64,000 nt of DNA from Burkholderia lata (GTDB lineage Bacteria > Pseudomonadota > Gammaproteobacteria > Burkholderiales > Burkholderiaceae). Location: contig NZ_CABVQK010000014.1 of NCBI RefSeq assembly GCF_902499335.1, positions 177,860 to 241,859 on the forward strand. The letters are read 5' to 3'. Shown piece by piece: positions 35,048 through 44,373 of this stretch. The notes beneath the pieces are model-generated. The model saw only the letters and a program-made list of their open reading frames with translations. It did not search any database and had not been told where the DNA came from. The position numbers and the translations under genes were made by a program. Position 1 is the first letter of the stretch. Every line of letters starts with the position of its first letter.

Positions 35048-36655
35048 TCAGGCAATCTCGACTTCGACGACGACCGGCGTCGCCGCACGCAGCGCGTCGG
35101 TCAGCGTGTCGCGCAGGTGCGCGGCAGCGGTCACGCGCACGCCGCGGCAGCCCATCCCTTGCGCGAGCGCGACGAAATCCAGGTTCGGCAGATCGGTGCC
35201 CTGCACGGGGTCGTCAGGGCCGAAGCCGAACACGGGCGCGAAATCCTGCAGCGCCGCGTACCGGCGATTGTTCAGGATCACGAACGTGATCGGCAACTTC
35301 AGCTGCGCGGCACTCCACAAGGCCTGAATCGAATACAGGCTCGACCCGTCGCCGATCAGCCCGATCACGCGCCGGCCCGGCTGGGCGAGCGCGACCCCGA
35401 CGGCGGCCGGCATCCCGTAGCCGAGCCCGCCGCTGTCCATCGTGTAGAACGTGCCGCTGCGCGTGAACGGCAGGTGTTCCTGCATCACGGGCCGTGCGCT
35501 CGGCGCTTCCTCGACGACGATGTCGTGCGCGTCGCGCATGTCGGCGAGCGTCTGCAGCGCGAACGCGACCGACATACGCTCGCCTGCGGCCGGCGGTTCG
35601 ACACGCGCACGCGGCGGCCGCGGCGCGGGCATCGGCCGCTCGGGCGGCGCCGGGCGCGCGAGCAGGTCGCGCGCGGCGAGCCGCAGGTTGCCGACGACCG
35701 CATCGCCCGACGGCGTCCACGCGGCGATGCCCGGATCGTCGACGAGCTGCACGAGCGTCGCACCCGGCGGCACGTGCGGACCGAAGCCCTCGATGTGATA
35801 GGTGAACGCGGGCGCGCCGAACGCGAACACGAGGTCGTGCCCGTCGAGCCGCGCAACGATCTTCTCGCGGATCGCGGGCAGGAAGCCGGCGAACAGCGGA
35901 TGGTCCTCGGGGAAGCTGCAGCGCCCCGACATCGGCGCGACGTACACGCGCGCTCGATGCCGCTCGGCGAGCCGCACGATCTCGTCCCACGCACCGGCGC
36001 GATCGACGGCCGCACCGACCACGAACGCGGGGTGCCGCGCGGCGTCGAGCGTGTCGCCGAGCCGTGCGAGCGCGTCCGGATCGGGCCGCACGACGCTGCT
36101 GACGTCGCGGCGCGGCAGCAGGTCGGCCGGCTGGTCCCAGTCGTCGACCGGGATCGACACGAACACGGGGCCGCGCGGTTCCTGCATCGCGATGCGGTAC
36201 GCACGCGCGATCGCGGCCGGCACGTCCTGCGCGCGCGCGGGCTCGATGCTCCACTTCACGTACGGCTTCGGCAGCTCGGCGGCCTGCGTCGCGCCGAGGA
36301 ACGGGTCGAACGGCAGGATCGCGCGCGCCTGCTGGCCCGCGGTGACGATCAGTGGCGTGCGGTTCTTGAATGCAGTGAAGAGGTTGCCCATCGCGTTGCC
36401 GACGCCCGCGGCCGAATGCAGGTTGACGACCGCCGCGTTGCCTGTCGCCTGCGCGTGGCCGTCGGCCATCCCGACCACGACGGCTTCATGCAAGCCGAGC
36501 ACGTAGCGGAAATCGTCCGGGAAGTCGCGAAACATCGGCAGCTCGGTCGAGCCGGGATTGCCGAATACGCGGTCGATGCCGAACTGGCGAAGCAGGTCGA
36601 TCACCGCATCGCGAACGGTGCTCGACGCGGCGGAAGGGGGCGGATGGCCGGACAT
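35048..36655 (-). CDS. mdlC: Benzoylformate decarboxylase-like ThDP enzyme
   Basis: A 535-residue thiamine-diphosphate enzyme. It carries N-P-G-S-T-E-L-P-M-F (the Ser that contacts substrate in benzoylformate decarboxylase), the cofactor-activating Glu in L-H-E-A-V-V-V-G-M-A-D-G, N-L-H-S-A-A-G-V-G-N-A-M (the active-site His), a second His in Y-H-I-E-G-F, and the cofactor motif G-D-G-S…N-N. The matching of both active-site His residues favours benzoylformate decarboxylase over acetolactate synthase or oxalyl-CoA decarboxylase. It converts an aryl 2-oxoacid to an aldehyde. Start ATG 36655 follows CCAGGAGACCCCCGAGC. First gene of the minus-strand operon. Confidence 0.85.
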   Translation of the reverse strand: MSGHPPPSAASSTVRDAVIDLLRQFGIDRVFGNPGSTELPMFRDFPDDFRYVLGLHEAVVVGMADGHAQATGNAAVVNLHSAAGVGNAMGNLFTAFKNRTPLIVTAGQQARAILPFDPFLGATQAAELPKPYVKWSIEPARAQDVPAAIARAYRIAMQEPRGPVFVSIPVDDWDQPADLLPRRDVSSVVRPDPDALARLGDTLDAARHPAFVVGAAVDRAGAWDEIVRLAERHRARVYVAPMSGRCSFPEDHPLFAGFLPAIREKIVARLDGHDLVFAFGAPAFTYHIEGFGPHVPPGATLVQLVDDPGIAAWTPSGDAVVGNLRLAARDLLARPAPPERPMPAPRPPRARVEPPAAGERMSVAFALQTLADMRDAHDIVVEEAPSARPVMQEHLPFTRSGTFYTMDSGGLGYGMPAAVGVALAQPGRRVIGLIGDGSSLYSIQALWSAAQLKLPITFVILNNRRYAALQDFAPVFGFGPDDPVQGTDLPNLDFVALAQGMGCRGVRVTAAAHLRDTLTDALRAATPVVVEVEIA

Positions 36656-36672
36656 GCTCGGGGGTCTCCTGG

Positions 36673-36723
36673 ATGGCTTGGCGGTTTCCACAGTATCGAA
36701 GCGCAAGCCATTCTCTGATACTG
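36673..36723. promoter_or_regulatory. Two interlocked inverted repeats between mdlC and its divergent LysR gene
   Basis: ATGGCTTG (36673–36680) pairs with CAAGCCAT (36704–36711), and CAGTATC (36691–36697) pairs with GATACTG (36717–36723); the two repeats interleave within the 99-bp divergent intergenic region. Both arm pairs are perfect. LysR-type proteins bind such dyads next to their own gene, so these are candidate activation and repression sites. Confidence 0.6.
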
Positions 36724-36754
36724 TATTTTTTGCGAAAGGCCATTACATTCCGGC

Positions 36755-37666
36755 ATGACTTTCGATCTCCGACAATTGCGCGCCTTCACGACGATCGTCG
36801 CGTGCGGCAGCCTCGGCCGCGCCGCCGACGCGCTGCATGTGACGCAGCCGGCGCTGAGCCGGATCCTGAAGCGGCTCGAGGACCAGGTCGGCGCGCCCTT
36901 GTTCGAGCGCCACTCGAAGGGCGTCCAGCTCACCGCGTTCGGCGAGGCGCTGCTGCCGCACGCGACGCTGCTGCAGCACGAGGCCGAGCACGCGCGCGAG
37001 GAGCTCGACGCGATGCGCGGGTTCGCGAAGGGCACGATCAAGGTCGGCACCGTGGGCAGCATCGCGAGCCTCGTGCTGCCGGTCGCGGTGGGTCGCGTGC
37101 TCGACCACTGGCCGAACCTGCGGGTCGAGATCATCGAAGGCGTGTGGGACCGGCTCGCGGAAGGGCTGAACAAGCACGAGATCGATCTCGCGCTGTCCGC
37201 GCACGGGCCCGATACCGACGAGATCGTTGCGATTCCCGAGTGCCGCTGGGAAGATCGCAGCCACATCGTTGCGGCGCCGCACCATCCGCTGCGCGCGCTC
37301 GGCCGCGCGCCGACGCTCGCCGATACGCTGCACGCACGCTGGGCGATTCCGCCGCGCGGCACCGCACCGTTCGACCATATGCGCGCGACCTTCGACGCGC
37401 ACGGGCTCGCGCTGCCCGACATCGCGGTCGAGACGCGCTCGGTCACGACATTGAAAAGCCTCGTCGCGCATGCCGGCTTCCTGAGCTGGATGGCCGAGCC
37501 GATGTACGGCGCCGAGCAGCGCGCCGGCACGATCGACACGCTGCCCGTGCGCGAAGTCGTCGCGGTGCGCACGCTCACCGCGTTCCGGCGCCGCCACGGG
37601 ATCCTGCCGGGGCCGGCCGGCAAGCTGCTCGAGGAACTCGTTGCGTTGACGCGCGAAGGACGCTGA
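36755..37666 (+). CDS. LysR-family regulator, probably of the mdlC operon
   Basis: A 303-residue LTTR with an N-terminal HTH (L-R-A-F-T-T-I-V…S-L-G-R-A-A-D-A-L-H-V-T-Q-P-A-L-S-R split at the turn, then I-L-K-R-L-E) and a PBP-type effector domain from about residue 92. It is divergent from mdlC with two inverted repeats between them, so control of the decarboxylase operon is likely; the inducer is unknown. Confidence 0.88.
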   Translation: MTFDLRQLRAFTTIVACGSLGRAADALHVTQPALSRILKRLEDQVGAPLFERHSKGVQLTAFGEALLPHATLLQHEAEHAREELDAMRGFAKGTIKVGTVGSIASLVLPVAVGRVLDHWPNLRVEIIEGVWDRLAEGLNKHEIDLALSAHGPDTDEIVAIPECRWEDRSHIVAAPHHPLRALGRAPTLADTLHARWAIPPRGTAPFDHMRATFDAHGLALPDIAVETRSVTTLKSLVAHAGFLSWMAEPMYGAEQRAGTIDTLPVREVVAVRTLTAFRRRHGILPGPAGKLLEELVALTREGR

Positions 37667-37756
37667 CGGCGTTTCCAGCACCACCGCTGGTTCGCGTCCC
37701 TCCCCGCCCTGCCCACGCGCCGCCGCAGCGCACCATCGAAATGCCGTTTCCCCGCC

Positions 37757-37817
37757 TTGACTTTCGCTCGCCCGAATACGATCATTCGCTCACACAAAGA
37801 GCAAATGATCGTATTCG
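37757..37817 (+). promoter_or_regulatory. Promoter–operator of the dalD arm: –35 TTGACT plus 19-bp inverted arms
   Basis: TTGACT (37757–37762) is followed after 10 bp by CGAATACGATCATTCGCTC (37773–37791), a 7-bp spacer, and its inverted copy GAGCAAATGATCGTATTCG (37799–37817), one mismatch in 19. GATCAT at 37780–37785 stands 17 bp after the –35, so the operator covers the –10. Each arm contains an imperfect 12-bp palindrome GAnCrwwTGnTC. The right arm ends 57 nt before dalD. The same layout recurs at 53753–53808. Confidence 0.75.
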
Positions 37818-37874
37818 ACGATCACGTCGGTCGCATTCGACAGGAAAAAGTCAGGCACGAACAGGAGACACCGG

Positions 37875-39269
37875 ATGAGCGCATCGCCCTCCGCCCGCAC
37901 GCCCGTGCTGCTGCACATCGGCGCGGGCTCGTTTCACCGCGCGCACCAGGCGTGGTATCTGCATCGCGTGAACGCGGCCGTTCCGGCCGACGAGCGCTGG
38001 TCGCTGACCGTCGGCAACATCCGCGACGACATGCGCGCGACGATGGACGCACTCGCCGCGCAGCACGGCGCCTACACGCTCGAAACCGTCACGCCGCAAG
38101 GCGAGCGCGCGTACGAGACGATCCGCGCGATCACCCGCGTGCTGCCGTGGTCGATCGACCTCGCCGCGCTGATCGACGCCGGCGCCGATCCCGCGTGCCG
38201 GATCGTGTCGTTCACCGTCACCGAAGGCGGCTACTACCTCGACGAACACAACCGGCTCGACCTCGCGAACGCCGATCTCGCAGCCGACCTGCAGGGCGCT
38301 CGCACGACGCTGTACGGCGCGCTCGCGGCGCTGCTCGCCGAACGCGCGAAGCGCGGCGCGGGCCCGCTCACGCTGCAGAGCTGCGACAACCTGCGCAACA
38401 ACGGCGCACGCTTTCGCGCGGGGATGCGCGAATTCCTCGAACGGCGCGGGCAGGCCGACCTGCTCGCGTGGTTCGATGCGAACGTCGCCACGCCGAGCGC
38501 GATGGTCGACCGCATCACGCCGCGCCCGACTGCCGACGTGCGCGAGCGCGTGCTGGCAGCCACCGGCATCGACGACGCGTGCCCGGTGATGGGTGAATCG
38601 TTCATCCAGTGGGTGATCGAGGACCGCTTCGCGGCCGGCCGGCCGCGCTGGGAGCTGGCCGGCGCCGAACTCGTCGACGACGTGCACCCGTACGAGGAAG
38701 CGAAGATCCGCATCCTCAACGCGACGCACAGCTGCATCGCGTGGGCCGGCACGCTCGCGGGCCACACGTACATCCACGAAGGCACGCACGACGCGGCGAT
38801 CCGCCGCTTCGCGCACGACTACGTGACGCAGGACGTGATCCCGTGCCTCACGCCGAGTCCGCTCGATCTCGCGCGCTACCGCGACGTCGTGCTCGAACGC
38901 TTCGGCAACCCGTACGTGCTCGACACGAACCAGCGCGTCGCGGCCGACGGCTTCTCGAAGATCCCCGGCTTCATCGCGCCGACGCTCGTCGAATCGTTCG
39001 CTCGCGGCGCGGCGCCGGTCGCCACCGCCGTGCTGCCCGCGCTGTTCCTGCGCTTTCTCGAACGCTGGGCGCGCGGCACGTTGCCGTACGCGTACCAGGA
39101 CGGCGTGATGGACGAAAGCGCCGCGCGCGCGATCGTCGAGGCCGACGACCCGGTCGTCGCGCTGGGCGCCAGCCGAACGCTGTGGGGCTCGCTCGCCGGC
39201 AACGCGGCACTGGTCGAGGCGCTGCGCGCCGGGCTCGCACGGGTCGACGCATGGCTCGCGGCACGCTGA
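37875..39269 (+). CDS. dalD: D-arabinitol 4-dehydrogenase / mannitol 2-dehydrogenase family
   Basis: A 464-residue polyol dehydrogenase of the long-chain mannitol dehydrogenase family. It has H-I-G-A-G-S-F-H-R-A-H-Q-A near the N-terminus (nucleotide-binding), V-T-E-G-G-Y-Y-L, S-C-D-N-L-R-N-N-G, and the catalytic K-I-R-I-L-N-A-T-H-S motif. Length and sequence suit D-arabinitol 4-dehydrogenase (D-arabinitol to D-xylulose), though mannitol to fructose is possible in this family. The xylulokinase gene 83 bp downstream supports the arabinitol reading. Start ATG 37875 follows ACAGGAGACACCGG. Confidence 0.88.
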   Translation: MSASPSARTPVLLHIGAGSFHRAHQAWYLHRVNAAVPADERWSLTVGNIRDDMRATMDALAAQHGAYTLETVTPQGERAYETIRAITRVLPWSIDLAALIDAGADPACRIVSFTVTEGGYYLDEHNRLDLANADLAADLQGARTTLYGALAALLAERAKRGAGPLTLQSCDNLRNNGARFRAGMREFLERRGQADLLAWFDANVATPSAMVDRITPRPTADVRERVLAATGIDDACPVMGESFIQWVIEDRFAAGRPRWELAGAELVDDVHPYEEAKIRILNATHSCIAWAGTLAGHTYIHEGTHDAAIRRFAHDYVTQDVIPCLTPSPLDLARYRDVVLERFGNPYVLDTNQRVAADGFSKIPGFIAPTLVESFARGAAPVATAVLPALFLRFLERWARGTLPYAYQDGVMDESAARAIVEADDPVVALGASRTLWGSLAGNAALVEALRAGLARVDAWLAAR

Positions 39270-39352
39270 CCCGCATCCGGGCGAACCTGCCTTGGCACGG
39301 GCGCGGCCGCGCGGCTAAAGTAGCGACTCCCCACTGACGGAACGGATCGCTC

Positions 39353-40834
39353 ATGTATCTCGGCATCGACCTCGGCACCTCGGAAGTGAAGGTGCTGCTG
39401 CTCGCCCCGGACGGCACGGTCGTCGGCACCGCCGGCTCGCCGTTCACCGTGTCGCGGCCGCATCCGCGCTGGGCCGAACAGCATCCGGACGACTGGTGGC
39501 AAGGCACGCTCGCCGCACTCGCGGCCCTGCGCGAACGGCATCCCCAAGCGTTCGCGGCCGTGCGCGGCATCGGCCTGTCGGGCCAGATGCACGGCGCCGT
39601 GCTGCTCGGCCGCGACGACCGCGTGCTGCGCCCCGCGATCCTGTGGAACGACATGCGCAGCGCCGACGAATGCGCGCTGCTCACCGAACGCGCGCCCGAT
39701 CTCCACGCCCTGGCCGGCAATCTCGCGATGCCGGGCTTCACCGCGCCGAAACTGCTGTGGGTCGCGAAACACGAACCCGACGTGTTCGCGGCCACCACCT
39801 GCGTGCTGATGCCGAAGGACTACCTGCGATTCCGGCTGACCGGCGCGAAGGTGTCCGATCCGTCCGACGCGGCCGGCACGCTGTGGCTCGACGTCGCGCG
39901 CCGCGACTGGTCCGACGCGCTGCTCGCCGCGTGCGGGATGACGCGTGGCCAGATGCCGCGCATCGTCGAAGGCAATGCGCCGTCCGGCACGCTGCGCGCG
40001 GACATCGCCCGCGAACTCGGGCTGTCGGAGGCCGTCGTGGTCGCCGGTGGCGGCGGCGACAACGCGACGAGCGCGCTCGGCATCGGCGCGACCCATGCAG
40101 GCGACGGCTTCGTGTCGCTCGGCACGTCGGGCGTGCTGAGTGTGGTCGGAGATCGCTTCATGCCGAACCCCGCATCGGCCGTGCATGCGTTCTGCCATGC
40201 GATTCCCGATCGCTGGCAATTGATGAGCGTCGTGCTGTCGGCCGCGAGCTGCCTGCGCTGGGTTTGCAAGCTGACCGGCACCGACGAGCCCGCGCTGCTC
40301 GCCGAAGTCGAGGCGCTCGACGCCGGCGCGCTCGCGACGGCCCCGCTGTTCCTGCCCTACCTGTCCGGCGAGCGCACGCCGCACAACGATCCGTACGCGC
40401 AGGGCGTGTTCTTCGGGATGACGCATGCGACCGAACGCGCGCATCTCGGTTACGCGGTACTCGAAGGCGTGACGCTCGGCCTCGCCGACGGCCTCGACGC
40501 GCTGCACGCGGCCGGCGTCGAAACCGACCAGCTGTCGCTGATCGGCGGCGGCGCGCGCAGCGCGTTCTGGGCGCAACTGATCGCCGATGCGCTGAACGTG
40601 CGCACGCGCCAGCACGGCGGCGGCGAAACAGGCGCGGCGCTCGGCGCGGCGCGGCTCGGCTGGCTGGCCGTCGGCGGCGATCCGCATGCGGTGCTGGCCA
40701 AGCCGCCGGTGCGCGCCGAATACACGCCGGATGCCGCCCGCCATGCGCTGCTGCGCGAACGCCTCGATGCGTTCCGCGCGCTGTACCGCCACGTGCGGCC
40801 GCTGTACGAACCGTCGCGCACGCGGCTCGCGTAA
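39353..40834 (+). CDS. xylB: Xylulokinase
   Basis: A 493-residue FGGY kinase: ATP-binding G-I-D-L-G-T-S near the N-terminus, L-S-G-Q-M-H-G-A-V, W-N-D-M-R, the catalytic Asp in G-G-G-D-N-A, a phosphate-binding G-T-S-G-V, and G-G-G-A-R-S in the second domain. The M-H-G and W-N-D features are those of XylB. It phosphorylates D-xylulose to D-xylulose 5-phosphate, which fits an upstream D-arabinitol dehydrogenase. A second FGGY kinase of similar length is at 59489–60940. Confidence 0.93.
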   Translation: MYLGIDLGTSEVKVLLLAPDGTVVGTAGSPFTVSRPHPRWAEQHPDDWWQGTLAALAALRERHPQAFAAVRGIGLSGQMHGAVLLGRDDRVLRPAILWNDMRSADECALLTERAPDLHALAGNLAMPGFTAPKLLWVAKHEPDVFAATTCVLMPKDYLRFRLTGAKVSDPSDAAGTLWLDVARRDWSDALLAACGMTRGQMPRIVEGNAPSGTLRADIARELGLSEAVVVAGGGGDNATSALGIGATHAGDGFVSLGTSGVLSVVGDRFMPNPASAVHAFCHAIPDRWQLMSVVLSAASCLRWVCKLTGTDEPALLAEVEALDAGALATAPLFLPYLSGERTPHNDPYAQGVFFGMTHATERAHLGYAVLEGVTLGLADGLDALHAAGVETDQLSLIGGGARSAFWAQLIADALNVRTRQHGGGETGAALGAARLGWLAVGGDPHAVLAKPPVRAEYTPDAARHALLRERLDAFRALYRHVRPLYEPSRTRLA

Positions 40835-40899
40835 GCGCCGCACGTCACGCGTGGCGGCCATCGGCCGCATGCGCGACATGCGGTACAGTGGATGCCGTC

Positions 40900-41913
40900 A
40901 TGCGGCCCGCCGGCCGGCCCGCGGGGCGGCCCCCAGATCCGAACCGAATCGCTATCGTGTCCAAGTCCTCAGAAAAACTCGATCTCGCCACGCGTGCCGC
41001 GTGGCTCTACTACGTCGCGGGCGACACGCAGAACGAAATCGCGGAAAAGCTGCAGGTGTCGCGCCCGGTCGCGCAGCGCCTCGTCGCGTTCGCGGTCGAG
41101 AAAAACCTGATCCGTGTGCGCGTCGATCACCAGCTCGCCGACTGCCTCGATCTCGGCGCGCAGCTGTCCAAGCGCTACGGCCTCGCAATGTGCGAAGTCG
41201 TGCCCGTCGATGCCGATGCGCCCGACGCGATCGACCGCAAGCTCGCGGTCGCCGGCGCGCAGGTGATGGAGCGCTACCTGAACGAAACGCGGCCGATGGT
41301 GATCGCGGTCAGCAGCGGCCGGACGCTGAAGGCCGCGGTCGCGCAGATCGCGCAGATCGACCGCCCGCAGCACCGGCTCGTATCGATGGTCGGCGCGATC
41401 GCGGCCGACGGTTCGTCGAACCGCTACGACGTCGCGCAGTACATCTCCGAGAAAACCGGCAGCAAGCACTTCCTGCTGCCCGCCCCGCTGTTCGCCGACA
41501 GCGATGCCGAGCGCGCGCAGTGGTGCAATCACCGGCTGTACCGGATCGTCGAGGCGCTGTCGGGCAAGGCCGACGTCGCGTTCGTCGGGATCGGCAACAT
41601 CGGCCCGCACTGCCCGCTCTACGAAGACGGCTTCATCACCGAACAGGAGCGCGACGAGATGACCGCGCTCGGCGCGGTGGCCGAACTGCTCGGCGTGCCG
41701 ATCGACGCGCAGGGCACGCAGATCGCCGTGTCGACGAGTGCGCGCGTAACCAGCGTCGCGCTCGCCACGCCGCCGAAGCGCCCGACGATCGCATTCGCCG
41801 GCGGCCCGAAGAAACGCGATGCGGTAATCGCCGCATTGCGCGGCGGCTGGCTGTCGGGGCTCGTCACCGACGAAACCTGCGCGCGCGCCGCGCTCGACGC
41901 GAAAGCGGCCTGA
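40900..41913 (+). CDS. SorC/DeoR-type sugar-binding transcriptional regulator
   Basis: A 337-residue SorC-family regulator. The HTH is Y-V-A-G-D-T-Q-N-E-I-A-E-K-L and V-S-R-P-V-A-Q-R-L-V, followed by the sugar-phosphate-like effector domain (V-A-V-S-S-G-R-T-L, F-V-G-I-G-N-I-G). The first 19 residues are Pro/Arg-rich; GTG 40957 would give a 318-residue protein more like its relatives. Neither start has a strong ribosome binding site. It is the last gene of the dalD–xylB arm and is the best candidate to bind the two matching operators, because the palindromic GAnCAwwTGnTC pattern fits SorC-type sites. Confidence 0.87.
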   Translation: MRPAGRPAGRPPDPNRIAIVSKSSEKLDLATRAAWLYYVAGDTQNEIAEKLQVSRPVAQRLVAFAVEKNLIRVRVDHQLADCLDLGAQLSKRYGLAMCEVVPVDADAPDAIDRKLAVAGAQVMERYLNETRPMVIAVSSGRTLKAAVAQIAQIDRPQHRLVSMVGAIAADGSSNRYDVAQYISEKTGSKHFLLPAPLFADSDAERAQWCNHRLYRIVEALSGKADVAFVGIGNIGPHCPLYEDGFITEQERDEMTALGAVAELLGVPIDAQGTQIAVSTSARVTSVALATPPKRPTIAFAGGPKKRDAVIAALRGGWLSGLVTDETCARAALDAKAA

Positions 41914-41950
41914 CGCCGAAGCCGCGCACCGCGCGCGGCAGTCGAACTGC

Positions 41951-43180
41951 TCAAGCCGCGTGCGACGCCGGAAACGCGTGCCGGCGCGCACGCCACGCGC
42001 CGACCCACGCGGCCGCCAGCAGCACGACGAGCACCCACGGAATCGCACCGGCACCCGTTGCACCGAGCAGCATCCCGCCCGCGATGCCGCCGCCGGCGAT
42101 CGCGAGGTTCCACACCGTCACGAGCATCGACTGCGCGACGTCGGCCGCGTCCCCCGCCGCATTCGCGGTGGCTGTCTGGAACAACGTCGGCGCACCGCCG
42201 AACGCAAGCCCCCACAACGCGACGCCCGCATAGACGATCACCATTCCGGAACCGGCGCCGAGCATCGCCGCCGCGATCGCGAACATCGCAATGCTGGCGA
42301 GTGTCAGGCGTCGCTGCGCGGCGCCGATCCACGCGCCCGTCAGCGCGATGCCGACCAGCGACGCGATACCGAACACGAGCAGCACCGCATCGACCTGCGC
42401 GCCCATCCGCACGCCTGCGAGAAACGGCGCGACGTACGTGTACAGCATGTTGTGCGCAAGCACGTACGCGAACATCACGGTCAGCACCGGCCGCACGCCG
42501 GGCAGCGTCATCACGCCGAGCACCGGCTCGCGCGCGCCGGCCTGCTGGCCCGGGTAGTCGGGCACGCGCCAGCGGATCCAGCCGATCAGCGCAAGCGCCG
42601 CGAGCGTGATGCCCGCGAACGCGACGCGCCACCCGAGCGCCGCGCCGAGCGCGGTGCCGGCCGGAATGCCGATCGACATCGCGACCGGCGCACCGAGCAT
42701 CGCGACCGCGATCGCGCGGCCGCGCAGTGACGCATCGACCATCCGGCTCGCATAGCCGGCCAGCAGCGCCCACAGCAGCCCGGCCGCCATCCCCGCGACG
42801 AAGCGCGCGGCGAGCGTGAGCGCGTAGTACGGCGACACGGCTGTCAGCGCATTCGACACGACGAAGCCGGCCAGCGCCGCAAGCAGCAGGCTGCGCCGGC
42901 GCATCGCGCGCGTCGCGGCGACGAGCGGAATCGCCGCGACGATCGAGCCGAGCGCATACACGGTCACGAGCTGGCCGATCAGCGCCTCGGGCACCCGCAG
43001 GTCGACGCTCATCAGCGGCAGCAGGCCGGCCGGCAACGCCTCGGTGAGAATCGTGATGAAGGCGGCCGTCGCGAGCGCCAGCAGGTTCGCGACCGGCAGG
43101 CGTTCGGCCGCCTGCAGCGGCTGCTCCACCTGCTCCGGTCGAACGGCAACCTCGTCATCGATCGACGTGCAGTCGCTCAT
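41951..43180 (-). CDS. MFS transporter (sugar-efflux/AraJ-like)
   Basis: A 409-residue, 12-helix MFS protein. It starts with a hydrophilic leader of about 28 residues, then T-E-A-L-P-A-G-L-L-P-L-M in helix 1, as in the AraJ/SotB/NepI efflux group, with R-A-M-R-R-R-S-L-L-L after helix 2. Direction and substrate are inferred only. Its start overlaps the serine-hydrolase gene by four bases (ATGA), so the two are coupled. Confidence 0.83.
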   Translation of the reverse strand: MSDCTSIDDEVAVRPEQVEQPLQAAERLPVANLLALATAAFITILTEALPAGLLPLMSVDLRVPEALIGQLVTVYALGSIVAAIPLVAATRAMRRRSLLLAALAGFVVSNALTAVSPYYALTLAARFVAGMAAGLLWALLAGYASRMVDASLRGRAIAVAMLGAPVAMSIGIPAGTALGAALGWRVAFAGITLAALALIGWIRWRVPDYPGQQAGAREPVLGVMTLPGVRPVLTVMFAYVLAHNMLYTYVAPFLAGVRMGAQVDAVLLVFGIASLVGIALTGAWIGAAQRRLTLASIAMFAIAAAMLGAGSGMVIVYAGVALWGLAFGGAPTLFQTATANAAGDAADVAQSMLVTVWNLAIAGGGIAGGMLLGATGAGAIPWVLVVLLAAAWVGAWRARRHAFPASHAA

Positions 43181-44373
43181 GCCGCGCTCCCGGTTTCGAC
43201 GCCATAGACCGCATCGCGCACGGCAGTCACGATCCGCCCGTAGAGGCCCTCGTACAGCGTATTGGACAGCGCGACGACCGTCAGCCCGGCCTCACGGTCG
43301 ACGAACCACGTATGCCCGTACGCGCCGCCGCCGCGCCAGGTGCCGACCGACTCCGGCGACTGCGCGGCCACCGGATCGCGCAGCACCGAAAAGCCGAGCC
43401 CGAAGCCGAAACCGGGCGCATCGCGCAGTTCGCGCGCACCCGGCTGGGCGCGCGCCATCTCGTCGGCCCATGCGTGTCCGAGCCAGCCGTCGCGGCCCGT
43501 GCGCAGCGCGTCGAGCAGCGTCACGCAGTCGCGCGCGGTGCCGACCATCCCCGCGCCGCCCGACGGCCATGCATCGGCATCGAATACGCGCGCCGGCTCG
43601 AAGCGGATGCCGATCGTGCCGTCGAACACCGGCACGAGATCGACGTCCGCCATCCGGCGCGGAGCGCCCGGCGTGCTCACGTAAGGCGTCGCGAAGCGCG
43701 CCGCGTCGTGCGCGACGAACGCGGTGTCGGTCATCCCGAGCGGTGTCGTGACGAGCGCGGCCACTGCGTCGGCGAGCGGCCGCCCGTCGACCGCCTCGAT
43801 CAGCGCGCCGACCACGTCCATCGCGAGCGAATAGCCCCAGGACGTACCCGGCGCGAACTGCAGCGGCACGCCGGCGATGCGCCGCAGGTTCTCGGCGAGC
43901 GAGAGACCCGGGCGATCCATCCCGTCGGACACGCCGGCACGTGCATACGGGCCATCGCCGTCCGCTTCGAGGAAGCGGTAGCCGAGGCCGGCGGTATGCG
44001 ACAGCAGATGACGCAACGTGATGACCGCGGGCGTCCCGTCGGGCAACGTCGGGCGGAACTCGGGCAACCAGCGCGTGACCGGTTCGTCGAGCGCGATGCT
44101 TCCTGCCGCGACCAGCCGCATCGCGGCGGCCGCCACGACCGGCTTCGTGACCGACGACAGACGGAACAGCGCGTCTTCCCGCATCGGCGTGCCGGCTTCG
44201 CGATCGGCAAGCCCGACGGCGCGCGCATAGCGCAGCTCGCCGTCCCGCGCGACCAGCACGACCGCGCCGACCATGCGCTCGTCGGCGAGCGCGCGATCGA
44301 GCGCATCGTCGAGCCGATGGCGCAGCGCGACGTCCGGTTCCACGCGCAAAGCGGAGACAGGCAGGGATGACAT
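43177..44373 (-). CDS. Serine hydrolase of the beta-lactamase/EstB (class C-like) family
   Basis: A 398-residue cytoplasmic hydrolase. The nucleophile motif S-x-x-K is S74-V-T-K77 and the second motif is G-Y-S in place of Y-x-N, as in Burkholderia gladioli EstB and other family VIII esterases; a C-terminal G-G-G-A-Y-G-H-T-W replaces the K-T-G box. There is no signal peptide, so esterase activity is more likely than beta-lactam resistance. Co-transcribed with the downstream MFS gene and divergent from a LysR gene. Confidence 0.85.
   Translation of the reverse strand: MSSLPVSALRVEPDVALRHRLDDALDRALADERMVGAVVLVARDGELRYARAVGLADREAGTPMREDALFRLSSVTKPVVAAAAMRLVAAGSIALDEPVTRWLPEFRPTLPDGTPAVITLRHLLSHTAGLGYRFLEADGDGPYARAGVSDGMDRPGLSLAENLRRIAGVPLQFAPGTSWGYSLAMDVVGALIEAVDGRPLADAVAALVTTPLGMTDTAFVAHDAARFATPYVSTPGAPRRMADVDLVPVFDGTIGIRFEPARVFDADAWPSGGAGMVGTARDCVTLLDALRTGRDGWLGHAWADEMARAQPGARELRDAPGFGFGLGFSVLRDPVAAQSPESVGTWRGGGAYGHTWFVDREAGLTVVALSNTLYEGLYGRIVTAVRDAVYGVETGSAA

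Noticed and set aside
43177..44373. Beta-lactamase fold read as antibiotic resistance gene
   Set aside because: No signal peptide, the Y-x-N and K-T-G boxes are changed as in family VIII esterases, so resistance is not supported.
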